Shown here piece after piece: positions 24,974 through 31,222 of a stretch of 31,222 bases of DNA. Each line of letters starts with the position of its first letter. Position 1 is the first letter of the stretch. A program made the position numbers and the translations under genes. The DNA is taken from the IMG/VR virus record IMGVR_UViG_3300044630_005824, positions 1 to 31,222 of that record; one strand, 5' to 3'. The notes below the pieces were generated by a model. That model was not told the origin of the DNA. It did not search any database and was given only the letters and a program-made list of their open reading frames with translations. The DNA is from a virus.

Positions 24974-25282
24974 ATGAATACTGATGCCTTGGTTGCTCAT
25001 GCACGAGCAAGATTTGATCACGCAGCCGCTCGCCGGGTGCTAAAAGAAAAGTACGAAGCACGAATGGTGTTTGCTCATGCCGGTGGAATGTGGCGTGCTG
25101 GTCCAGAATTGCTTACTACATTATTAAGTTGCGCACAGGATAAGGATGTTGTGATACTAGACCTGTACGAAACACCAGTGCAAATCGTCGTGACAGACTT
25201 GTTTGCTCTAGCACACGAACGTTGGCAAGAACAAATGAACGCATGGAAAGTGGAATGGCAAGATTTAAATCAAAAACGTTGA
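24974..25282 (+). CDS. Small conserved-type protein of unknown function (102 aa)
   Basis: I do not recognise a functional domain. The protein has an N-terminal charged helix (ALVAHARARFDHAAARRVLK), a central FAHAGGMWRAGPELLTTLLS segment, a strand DVVILDLYETPVQIVV, and a C-terminal helix (RWQEQMNAWKVEWQDLNQKR). This is a small mixed alpha/beta fold with no membrane segment. There is no Shine-Dalgarno sequence before the ATG, and the -10 hexamer ends only 5 bases upstream, so a leaderless start is likely if the promoter call is right. It is the first gene of the accessory operon, and its end overlaps the next gene by 28 bases (start chosen at 25255). I recall similar small proteins in T4-like aquatic phages but no function. 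Confidence 0.65.
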   Translation: MNTDALVAHARARFDHAAARRVLKEKYEARMVFAHAGGMWRAGPELLTTLLSCAQDKDVVILDLYETPVQIVVTDLFALAHERWQEQMNAWKVEWQDLNQKR

Positions 25283-26076
25283 GCCAAGGTGTGTTGATCT
25301 TTGCCTTCAACAACGAAGCAACAGATTACATTGCTATGGCTGCGTGGTCGGCACGGAACATTCGCAGGCATTTGAATTTGCCAGTGGCCTTGGTTACCGA
25401 TGATCCAGAAGTGGCCGCACAGTATGATTTTGAACACGTCATTGCAACTGTGCCCGATACTGGTGGCTCACGATACTTTGCAGATTATGGCGCCACGGTG
25501 ACTTGGCACAATGCCGGACGAATCAACGCCTATGAGTTATCTCCATTTGATCAAACCATAGTGCTGGACGCTGACTATGTTGTGGCCAGTGACTCACTGT
25601 TGGATGTATTAAAAATACCGCAACAGTTTGCAGCCTTTCGGGATGGGTTTGACCCCAGCAGCATGTCTAATCTTGAAACATTTGGTGAGTTTAAGATGCC
25701 CATGTGGTGGGCCACTGTGATGATGTTTCGTCGTGGCAATATCAGTCAGTTTATATTCGATAGCATGCAAATGATACGCAACAATTGGCAACACTACCGA
25801 GACTTGTATGGCATACATCAAAGCAACTATCGCAATGACTATGCCTTGAGCATTGCCTTGGGACTGGTAGCAGGTGCCGAACAATCAGTGCATGAAATAT
25901 TCTTTCCCATGCTCAACGTCATGCCAGATCATGGATTGACTTGGGTGGAACAAGATCATTATGAAATTGAATACACCAACACTGAAGGTAGGCGGAAAAC
26001 CCTGAGTTGGGCCGGATTAGACTTTCATGCCATGTGTAAAAAGCATTTGGAGGCCATAGTTGCAGCCGATAGATGA
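25255..26076 (+). CDS. Putative GT-A-type glycosyltransferase, copy 1 (DAD motif)
   Basis: The start chosen is ATG 25255 (273 aa), with GGAAAG just upstream, rather than the in-frame TTG at 25222. The N-terminal strand-helix GVLIFAFNNEATDYIAMA and VALVTDDP (residues 12-51) resemble the nucleotide-binding half of GT-A sugar transferases. FDQTIVLDADYVVASDSLL places a DxD metal/nucleotide-sugar motif at residues 105-107. The middle part (MPMWWATVMMFRRGN, NYRNDYALSIALGLV) and the His near the C terminus (LDFHAMCKKH) fit a GT8-like layout. The next gene is a paralogue with the same order of motifs. It overlaps the upstream gene by 28 bases. The donor and acceptor sugars are unknown. The neighbouring kinase and nucleotidyltransferase suggest an activated heptose-like donor, which is inference. 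Confidence 0.68.
   Translation: MARFKSKTLSQGVLIFAFNNEATDYIAMAAWSARNIRRHLNLPVALVTDDPEVAAQYDFEHVIATVPDTGGSRYFADYGATVTWHNAGRINAYELSPFDQTIVLDADYVVASDSLLDVLKIPQQFAAFRDGFDPSSMSNLETFGEFKMPMWWATVMMFRRGNISQFIFDSMQMIRNNWQHYRDLYGIHQSNYRNDYALSIALGLVAGAEQSVHEIFFPMLNVMPDHGLTWVEQDHYEIEYTNTEGRRKTLSWAGLDFHAMCKKHLEAIVAADR
26049..26053 (+). promoter_or_regulatory. Ribosome binding site deciding a TTG start
   Basis: GGAGG ends 6 bases before TTG 26060, within the end of the preceding gene. No ATG in this frame lies near the conserved first strand, and no comparable site precedes the GTG at 26087. The TTG start is therefore preferred. Confidence 0.65.
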
Positions 26077-26830
26077 ACAAGGTTATGTGATTGTTGCTGT
26101 CAACAGCAATACAGTTGATTACCTGGACTGTGCCAAAACTTTGGCCAAGACCATACGCTACTGGGATCCGTCAGCAAGAATCTGTTTGATCACAGACAGC
26201 CCTTACACTGATCCCTTTTACGATCACCACAGACAACTTGTGCCCGAAGCAAATCCTTATGCCAATGACGCACAACTGTTTAGACTCACGCCATTTCGTG
26301 AAACTATCAAACTAGAGGCGGATATGTTGATTGTATCACCTATTGCACATTGGTGGACACAGTTTAGACATAGAGATGTTGTGATATCAACAGGCTGTAG
26401 AGATTGGCAGGATCGTGTGAGCACAGCAAGACATTATCGCAGAGTGTTTGATGCCAACAACTTGCCTGATGTGTACAATGCTGTCACATACTGGCGGCGC
26501 AGTGAAACAGCAAAAGAGTTCTTTGGCTGGGTCAGCAACATATTTGCCAACTGGGTAGAGTTTAAGAAACTCATAAAGTTTCCGGATGAAGTGCCGTCTA
26601 CTGATCTAGTGTACGCCATGGCCGCTGAAATCATGGGACGAGAGCGTGTAACAATGCCATTCAGCACATATCCCAAAATAGTGCATATGAAACGACACAT
26701 AGCAGGAACACACACTGAACACTGGCTGGATGAATTGGTGTGGGAATATCAGGACCTGAGACTGCGCATTCAAACTGTGCCACAAACAGGTGCGTTTCAT
26801 TACCATGTCAAAGATTGGCAGGCACGATGA
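26060..26830 (+). CDS. Putative glycosyltransferase-like protein, copy 2 (EAD in place of DAD)
   Basis: This encodes 256 residues, starting at TTG 26060 behind GGAGG, and overlaps the previous gene by 17 bases. It is a paralogue of the upstream gene: GYVIVAVNSNTVDYLDCAKT and ICLITDSP align with GVLIFAFNNEATDYIAMAAW and VALVTDDP. TPFRETIKLEADMLIVSP aligns with SPFDQTIVLDADYVVASD. The canonical first Asp of the DxD is Glu here (EAD, residues 86-88). Metal binding may be kept, altered or lost. Further features are DVYNAVTYWRRSETAKEFF, PSTDLVYAMAAEIMG and a His-rich C terminus (KIVHMKRHIAGTHTEHW, GAFHYHVKDW), which keeps candidate metal or catalytic residues. Its TGA overlaps the next ATG. Sugar specificity is unknown. 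It may form a pair with copy 1. Confidence 0.65.
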   Translation: MQPIDEQGYVIVAVNSNTVDYLDCAKTLAKTIRYWDPSARICLITDSPYTDPFYDHHRQLVPEANPYANDAQLFRLTPFRETIKLEADMLIVSPIAHWWTQFRHRDVVISTGCRDWQDRVSTARHYRRVFDANNLPDVYNAVTYWRRSETAKEFFGWVSNIFANWVEFKKLIKFPDEVPSTDLVYAMAAEIMGRERVTMPFSTYPKIVHMKRHIAGTHTEHWLDELVWEYQDLRLRIQTVPQTGAFHYHVKDWQAR

Positions 26831-27219
26831 AAACAGTGTTTGTGAATGGCACATTTGATATACTACACGTAGGACACATTGCCTTGCTTGACTACGCAAA
26901 AAGCCTGGGTGACCAGTTGGTTGTAGGGATTGACAGTGATGACCGAGTTAGGTTGTTAAAAGGTTCCAATAGGCCTATAAATTCTCAACTTGAACGAGGC
27001 ACACTACTCAGCGCATTTAAAAGTGTAGACAAAGTGTTTGTATTTGACACAGACGATGAATTGAGAAGTCTCATTCAAGCGTGTGACATCATGGTAAAAG
27101 GTTCTGATTACCGAGACAAACATATAGTTGGTGCAGATGTTTGCAAAGAAATAATTTTTTTCGAAAGATTAAATGGATACTCAACAACAGAAAAAATTCA
27201 ACATATTGTTAATTGGTGA
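26827..27219 (+). CDS. rfaE2: RfaE2/HldE-C-type sugar-phosphate nucleotidyltransferase
   Basis: The start is ATG 26827, in an ATGA with the previous stop. An open frame extends upstream to 26740 but would start well before the family's first residues. The 130 residues match the stand-alone second domain of HldE (heptose-1-phosphate adenylyltransferase) in length and motifs: VFVNGTFDILHVGH with the HxGH nucleotide site (His14, His17), VGIDSDDRVRLLKG, RPINSQLER, DIMVKGSDYRDKHIVGAD, and a terminal YSTTEKI in place of the family's STT-x-I. The reaction would be NTP + sugar-1-phosphate to NDP-sugar + PPi in the cytoplasm. ATP and heptose are the family precedent. Glycerol-3-phosphate cytidylyltransferase-type enzymes share the fold and are the main alternative. 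The last 15 codons overlap the kinase gene in another frame. Confidence 0.8.
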   Translation: MKTVFVNGTFDILHVGHIALLDYAKSLGDQLVVGIDSDDRVRLLKGSNRPINSQLERGTLLSAFKSVDKVFVFDTDDELRSLIQACDIMVKGSDYRDKHIVGADVCKEIIFFERLNGYSTTEKIQHIVNW

Positions 27220-27928
27220 TGCCTGTGAAGACACATACACTTATGGTTATGTGAATCGCATCAGCCCCGAAGCACCTGTGCCCATATTTGAACCGCACTA
27301 CACTATCAATCATGATGGTATGGCTGGCAATGTACGCAAGAACTTGGAAGCACTAGGATGTACAGTCACCTTCTTACATGGTGAAGTAAGCAAAAAGAAC
27401 CGACTGATAGACCATCGCACCAAACAACAGCTTCTGCGTATAGATCACGATACTGAAAGCAAGCCTATCACATTTGAAACAGTGATCCCTCCAGGGTATG
27501 ATGCTGTAGTGATCAGCGACTACAACAAAGGCACAGTCAGCTATGAGTTGATTGAGGACTTGGTCAGAGAAGTAACTGTGCCTGTGTTTGTTGACACAAA
27601 GAAAACTGAACTGGCTCGGTTGGCAGGCTGTTATGTAAAAATCAATGCACTGGAAAAAAGTCGTGCAACCAGTTTACCCAACAAAGATCACTTGATTGTT
27701 ACTCATGGCGGTCACGGCGCAGAATGGAACAGTTGGGTTTTTCCTGCAGAAACAGCAGGTGATGTAACTGATGTGTGTGGTGCAGGAGATACATTCTTAG
27801 CGGCCTTGGCGTATAAGTTTTTAGAATCTAAAGACATGAAAGAAGCAGTTAAATTTGCAAACAAAGCAGCCGCGGTAACAGTACAGCATGTGGGTGTGTA
27901 CGCACCTAGATTGGAACAAATCAAATGA
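27173..27928 (+). CDS. rfaE1: RfaE1/HldE-N-type PfkB sugar kinase, short form
   Basis: This encodes 251 residues, against roughly 315-330 for HldE kinase domains. The N terminus has the HldE-specific run RISPEAPVPIFEP (residues 29-41) after FNILLIGDACEDTYTYG. GMAGNVRKNLEALG (49-62) replaces the usual GGAxNVAxNxxxLG. The PfkB signature is DVCGAGDTFLAALAYKF, with Asp206 the expected catalytic base. KQQLLRID (84-91) is kept, but the stretch before it is about 40 residues shorter than in HldE, removing much of the region with the TxTKxR element. The expected reaction is phosphorylation of C1 of a heptose-7-phosphate-like sugar, with specificity uncertain. ATG 27173 is needed to keep the first strand, so the gene overlaps the nucleotidyltransferase by 47 bases. 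The stop overlaps the cupin start. Confidence 0.8.
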   Translation: MDTQQQKKFNILLIGDACEDTYTYGYVNRISPEAPVPIFEPHYTINHDGMAGNVRKNLEALGCTVTFLHGEVSKKNRLIDHRTKQQLLRIDHDTESKPITFETVIPPGYDAVVISDYNKGTVSYELIEDLVREVTVPVFVDTKKTELARLAGCYVKINALEKSRATSLPNKDHLIVTHGGHGAEWNSWVFPAETAGDVTDVCGAGDTFLAALAYKFLESKDMKEAVKFANKAAAVTVQHVGVYAPRLEQIK

Positions 27929-28284
27929 CCAGACTGACAGGTAGAGTAGAAAAAGGTTGGGGCTCAGAAGAAATCTGGGCAACCAACGACTGGTACTGTA
28001 GCAAATTCATGCACTTCAACACAGGTGCAAAATTCAGTATGCACTTTCATCGAGAAAAAGAAGAGACTTGGAGAGTAATGAGTGGTAAGTTTTTACTGAG
28101 ATTCATTGACACCAACGATGCAAAGGTATTTGAATATGAAGGCACAGAGGGCAAGGTATTTCATATTGCACCACTTACCCCTCATCAGGTTGTGTGTATA
28201 GAAGCAGGAACCATATTAGAAGTTAGCACATCTGACTCAGTAGAAGACAATTATCGTGTGCTACCTGGAGACAGTCAGCAATGA
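27925..28284 (+). CDS. Cupin, mannose-6-phosphate isomerase type II-like
   Basis: This encodes 119 residues, a single cupin barrel. It opens with [20 protein letters not shown], typical of cupins related to the C-terminal domain of ManC/type II phosphomannose isomerase. Motif 1 is [20 protein letters not shown] (His40, His42, Glu46 or Glu47), and motif 2 holds [14 protein letters not shown] with His87. Together these make a plausible metal site. The end, [20 protein letters not shown], is also family-typical. It could isomerise or epimerise a sugar phosphate feeding the adjacent kinase and nucleotidyltransferase, but small cupins of this type also occur with other sugar-nucleotide genes, so the reaction is not assigned. 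It is coupled on both sides by ATGA overlaps. Confidence 0.78.
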   Translation: MTRLTGRVEKGWGSEEIWATNDWYCSKFMHFNTGAKFSMHFHREKEETWRVMSGKFLLRFIDTNDAKVFEYEGTEGKVFHIAPLTPHQVVCIEAGTILEVSTSDSVEDNYRVLPGDSQQ

Positions 28285-28616
28285 CACCTGAACAGTTTTG
28301 GTCCATCCTACACAACATGCCGGAGCCCCTTTCAGTATCATACCGGTTGTACCATGATGATCAGGGTCGGCCTTTATTCTACAGCATGGAAGATTGTCCT
28401 GGTACATACATTGAGATTGACCAAGCGACTTTTGCTCGCAGTGCCTCTAACGTGCGTGTGCGAAACGGTCGGTTGGTAGAAATAACGTGGACAACCACAA
28501 CAAAATTGGTCCCTGGCAACTCTGGATCCCCTTGTCATCCTGACAATGTCGCTGTAATCGTTGCTGAGGATCAACTTCATACTCGCTGGAGCAAACAAAC
28601 ATATGAAACAAATTGA
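28281..28616 (+). CDS. Protein of unknown function found in a phage sugar operon (111 aa)
   Basis: The start ATG overlaps the cupin stop (ATGA), with GGAG at 28267-28270. I recognise no enzyme motif. The protein starts with [16 protein letters not shown] and [19 protein letters not shown], continues [20 protein letters not shown] and ends with a segment holding one Cys ([16 protein letters not shown]). It looks like a small beta-rich cytoplasmic protein. Similar sequences occur in T4-like aquatic phages as far as I recall, with no known role. Its last 14 bases overlap the next gene. Position alone hints at a link with sugar modification. Confidence 0.62.
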   Translation: MTPEQFWSILHNMPEPLSVSYRLYHDDQGRPLFYSMEDCPGTYIEIDQATFARSASNVRVRNGRLVEITWTTTTKLVPGNSGSPCHPDNVAVIVAEDQLHTRWSKQTYETN

Positions 28617-29529
28617 CATTGCAGATTTAGACTGTGTATACTTGAGTTACGACGAGCCCGAAAAAGAAGAGTTTTGGGTCCGGATCAAGAACATGGTGCC
28701 ATGGGCTACTAGAGTAGATGGTATCAAAGGATCAGATGCAGCACACAAAGCCGCTGCCGCTGCCAGCACCACTGAACGTTTCATACTCATCGACGGTGAC
28801 AACATTCCTGACGCTGAGTTTTTTAATCAAACATTAACATTTGAAACGCCTAACTGGGAACAAGCAGTGTTTCGTTGGCGTGCTAGAAATCACATCAATG
28901 GACTCATGTATGGCAATGGCGGACTATCTAGTTGGACTCGTGAATTTATAATGAACATGCGTACACACGAAGCCACAGATGGGCGTGTAGAAACCGAAGT
29001 GGAGTTTTGTTTTGATCCGCTATATTGGGCCATGTACGACTGCTACTCGACCACATATCCCAATGGCTCCCCTTTTCAAGCCTGGCGTGCTGGATTTCGT
29101 GAAGGCGTAAAAATGTGCCTGAACAAAGGTGCAAAACCCACAGTGGAAGAATTCCAACAACAAGTGCATCGACGCAACCTAGATCACTTGACCATATGGC
29201 ACAATATTGGTGCAGATGTCAACAACGGCCCCTGGGCCATGGCCGGTGCCAGACAAGGCACATACATGACCATGCTCACAAACTGGGATCATCGTGAAGT
29301 TCAAGACTTTGATGCACTTGCTGAGATTTGGGATACGGTGAAAGATTCAGAACCAAGATTGTTGAGCGGACGTGTGGCGGATGATTTACACAGCCAGTTG
29401 GACTTGCCCATGGCCATATTTGAAGGTGAACAAAGCCGGTTCTTCAAACAACATTATCGGTCAAACTGGCATAACCGTGGGATTATGGTGCGAGAGATTG
29501 ATGTTATTAGACAACAAGAAGGCTGGTAA
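28603..29529 (+). CDS. Putative glycosyltransferase-like protein with DGD motif (308 aa)
   Basis: The start chosen is ATG 28603, with TGGAG at 28587-28591, 11 bases upstream. An in-frame TTG at 28561 would lengthen the overlap with the previous gene. The N-terminal part reads [39 protein letters not shown] and [16 protein letters not shown], giving a DxD motif at residues 64-66 in the right place for a GT-A nucleotide-sugar transferase. Downstream are [56 protein letters not shown] and [20 protein letters not shown]. This layout recurs in a phage glycosyltransferase-like family that I recall without a tested substrate. It differs from the two paralogues upstream, so the operon carries two transferase types. 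The stop lies 1 base before the next ATG. Confidence 0.66.
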   Translation: MKQIDIADLDCVYLSYDEPEKEEFWVRIKNMVPWATRVDGIKGSDAAHKAAAAASTTERFILIDGDNIPDAEFFNQTLTFETPNWEQAVFRWRARNHINGLMYGNGGLSSWTREFIMNMRTHEATDGRVETEVEFCFDPLYWAMYDCYSTTYPNGSPFQAWRAGFREGVKMCLNKGAKPTVEEFQQQVHRRNLDHLTIWHNIGADVNNGPWAMAGARQGTYMTMLTNWDHREVQDFDALAEIWDTVKDSEPRLLSGRVADDLHSQLDLPMAIFEGEQSRFFKQHYRSNWHNRGIMVREIDVIRQQEGW

Positions 29530-29530
29530 G

Positions 29531-30616
29531 ATGTCCTGGAAATGTGCAGCAATAGATCATGGAATTACTATTTTTTCAAATGGGAAGATAGGCCCATGTT
29601 GCCAAATTCAAGCAGACTACCTCAAACCCATTAATGAACTGCGTGATCCACATCGATTTGCTGATCTAAAAACTGAATATCCGCCATCGGCTTGTGAAAA
29701 ATGTATCAGCGACGAAGAAAACAATCTTCCTAGTTATAGGAATATGTTTAATCAACTAGAGAAAACAACAACAGGATTACAGTTTGTTGATATACGCAAT
29801 ATCAATCATTGTAATTTAAAATGTCGATATTGTGGACCTCATTTCAGTAGTAGTTGGGCTAAAGAGTTAGGCGAGCCAACAACACGCTATCAAGACATAG
29901 GACAATACAAAGATGTGTTAATTACTAACGATTTGCATTGGATGTATTTCACTGGAGGCGAGCCATTGATCAATCCTGAACATTGGATCTTGCTACAGGA
30001 ACTAATAGATTCTAATCGTGCTGGTAATATATCATTAAGGTATAATACCAATTTAACTACTATTAAATACAAAGATGTTGACATAATAAATCTTTGGAGT
30101 CGATTTAAATCAGTTGAAGTTTTATGTAGCATTGACGCAATTGGCGATCCCCTTGAATATATACGTTCTGGTTGTGAATGGGCAAAGATCGAAAACAATT
30201 TACAAGCATTATTACAATCTACACACAACTCAAAAATTACTGTAAAATTCACGCCAGTCTTGAGTATTTTGAATATTTGGTTTATTGCTGAGCTGTTTGA
30301 TTATGCAGAAAAATATCATATACCAGTGAATCTCACAGTATTGACTGGTCCAGATTATCTAGCATTGGATGTCATTCCGGATCAATTAAAAGAACAAGCA
30401 TTGTCACAACTAAATGCAATCAAACAGCATCTAACATCTACAATGTTTGAATACATTTCAAAACTAATACACAACAATATCAATAACTGTTTGTTCAATC
30501 ATACTATCAATCATACACTATTATTAGATAATAATCGAAATGAAAAATTGTTTAACCTTCTTCCGTTTAAAGAAATAGCAAGAGACCAGTTGCTAAAAAA
30601 TTATGAGTATGAATAA
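29531..30616 (+). CDS. Twitch-domain radical SAM protein, copy 1 (AT-rich gene)
   Basis: The start chosen is ATG 29531 (361 aa), one base after the previous stop. The frame is open upstream to 29372, but that part lies inside the glycosyltransferase gene. The N terminus has a twitch/SPASM-like Cys set: Cys5, GKIGPCCQIQ (Cys23, Cys24) and SACEKCISDEEN (Cys55, Cys58). The radical SAM 4Fe-4S motif is CNLKCRYC (Cys94, Cys98, Cys101), followed by YFTGGEPLINP (GGEP at 142-145) for SAM binding. This fits the phage family of radical SAM proteins with an N-terminal twitch domain. The reaction and substrate are unknown. The gene is far more AT-rich than both neighbours and prefers A/T-ending codons, pointing to a separate origin. 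It overlaps the next gene by 14 bases. Confidence 0.85.
   Translation: MSWKCAAIDHGITIFSNGKIGPCCQIQADYLKPINELRDPHRFADLKTEYPPSACEKCISDEENNLPSYRNMFNQLEKTTTGLQFVDIRNINHCNLKCRYCGPHFSSSWAKELGEPTTRYQDIGQYKDVLITNDLHWMYFTGGEPLINPEHWILLQELIDSNRAGNISLRYNTNLTTIKYKDVDIINLWSRFKSVEVLCSIDAIGDPLEYIRSGCEWAKIENNLQALLQSTHNSKITVKFTPVLSILNIWFIAELFDYAEKYHIPVNLTVLTGPDYLALDVIPDQLKEQALSQLNAIKQHLTSTMFEYISKLIHNNINNCLFNHTINHTLLLDNNRNEKLFNLLPFKEIARDQLLKNYEYE
29540..30600. other. AT-rich island coinciding with one gene
   Basis: Hand counts of G+C: 15 of 60 bases at 30061-30120 and 14 of 60 at 30481-30540 inside the island, against 36 of 60 at 29221-29280 and 31 of 60 at 30661-30720 on either side. The change falls close to the boundaries of the first radical SAM gene. 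No insertion sequence, flanking repeat or integrase was seen. Confidence 0.7.
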
Positions 30617-31222
30617 AGGCGACGAGTTAGTTGGGACTAAAAGCAAGTTCTTGACAGCCGCAGAAAAAATGCAGGCCAATCTTGGCCCTGCACTGTGTTT
30701 GGCCAAGTGGAAGCAGGTCAGCCTGCATCTCACCACGGGCATGAACAACTCATGTTACCATCCTCCACTGCACCCAATCAATCCTGAAGAGATTGTTGTA
30801 GATGTGTCAGCATTACACAACACTGCGTATAAAAAACAACAACGTCGGATGATGTTGGCCGGAGAAAAACCCTCAGAATGTTCTTACTGCTGGAACATGG
30901 AAAATGAAGGTAAGTTGAGTGATCGACACTATCGTTCAGGAGAACCCTGGGCCGCAGTGGATTTTGAAAAGATAAAAAACAGCACAGGAGCGGAAGATGT
31001 TATCCCCAGTTATGTTGAAGTTAATTTTAATCACGCTTGTAATCTTAAGTGTAGTTATTGTAGCCCTCAGTTTTCGAGCTCATGGGCAGATGAAATTGCA
31101 CGACTGGGCGCTTTTCCTACTAGCAGTCCACACAACTCTCCTGATCATTTTATGGGTCAGCGTAGACCAATACCTGCCCGAGAATCAAATCCTTATGTTG
31201 ACGCCTTCTGGGCCTGGTGGCC
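30603..31222 (+). CDS. Twitch-domain radical SAM protein, copy 2 (3' cut by window)
   Basis: ATG 30603 opens a frame that stays open to the end of the window (206 full codons). A second ATG at 30609 is also possible. It starts inside copy 1, overlapping by 14 bases. The motifs match the same phage family in its longer form: ALCLAKWKQVSLHLTTGMNN with SCYHPPLHPI, ALHNTAYKKQQRRMMLAGEK, ECSYCWNMENEGKLSDR (Cys93, Cys96), RSGEPWAAVDF, and the cluster motif HACNLKCSYCSPQFSSSW (Cys146, Cys150, Cys153). The GGEP-like SAM site should follow beyond the edge. G+C is back to the level of the other operon genes, unlike copy 1, so the pair is not a recent duplication. The substrate is unknown. Confidence 0.85.
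   Translation, partial: MSMNKGDELVGTKSKFLTAAEKMQANLGPALCLAKWKQVSLHLTTGMNNSCYHPPLHPINPEEIVVDVSALHNTAYKKQQRRMMLAGEKPSECSYCWNMENEGKLSDRHYRSGEPWAAVDFEKIKNSTGAEDVIPSYVEVNFNHACNLKCSYCSPQFSSSWADEIARLGAFPTSSPHNSPDHFMGQRRPIPARESNPYVDAFWAWW

Noticed and set aside
26740-26826. Upstream extension of the nucleotidyltransferase frame
   Set aside because: The extra residues lie within the preceding glycosyltransferase gene and precede the family's normal N terminus. ATG 26827 forms an ATGA junction.
26976-26983. TATAAATT resembling a late promoter
   Set aside because: It mismatches the last base of the consensus and lies inside the nucleotidyltransferase gene with no start nearby.
29372-29530. Upstream extension of the first radical SAM frame
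   Set aside because: It lies wholly inside the DGD glycosyltransferase gene and adds 53 residues unlike the family. ATG 29531 directly follows the previous stop.
29531-30616. The AT-rich gene as a transposon or homing element
   Set aside because: There are no inverted or direct repeats at its ends, no transposase or endonuclease motifs, and it is a complete radical SAM gene fitted into the operon.

Overview
The window looks like part of the genome of a T4-like contractile-tailed bacteriophage, probably aquatic. Everything is encoded on the plus strand. Genes are tightly packed, often with ATGA or TGATG overlaps. The left four fifths encodes baseplate and fibre proteins recognisable from T4-like phages: the end of a gp5-type hub/spike, gp25, gp6, and tail-fibre-like proteins with the conserved C-terminal 'AERF...EPGTVV' domain. 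Four NATAAATA boxes, the T4/cyanophage late promoter form, sit just before structural genes. The host cannot be identified from the sequence. No tRNA, integrase, insertion sequence or CRISPR array was seen.

Layout. 1-5813: hub/spike end (partial), an Ala/Ser-rich coiled-coil protein of unknown role, gp25 and an enlarged gp6. 5813-21334: one giant gene of 5,173 codons, about half the window. It encodes a mosaic beta-rich virion protein with a degenerate cupredoxin-like pair, chitin-binding-module-like motifs, FG-GAP (integrin-type propeller) blades and several other repeat types. 21354-24919: a 50-codon gene, a 201-aa structural protein with a related motif, a 595-aa fibre-like protein and a 327-aa virion-like protein. 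24923-24968: a strong intrinsic terminator followed by a sigma70-like promoter, where the late structural block ends and an accessory operon begins.

24974-31222 (open at the right edge): the accessory operon. It holds a small conserved-type unknown gene, two tandem paralogous GT-A-like glycosyltransferases, an RfaE2/HldE-type nucleotidyltransferase, an RfaE1/HldE-type sugar kinase, a mannose-6-phosphate-isomerase-like cupin, an unknown gene, a third glycosyltransferase-like gene, and two twitch-domain radical SAM proteins. These genes overlap or almost touch, so they are probably translated as a unit. Kinase, nucleotidyltransferase and transferases would suffice to activate a phosphorylated sugar (heptose is the family precedent) and attach it to something. 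The isomerase, phosphatase and epimerase of the ADP-heptose route are not in this window. The target (host surface glycan, virion protein or DNA) is unknown. The first radical SAM gene is much more AT-rich than its neighbours and looks like a recent arrival.

Limits: all family calls come from reading motifs by eye, with no database search. Functions in the accessory operon are family-level inferences.
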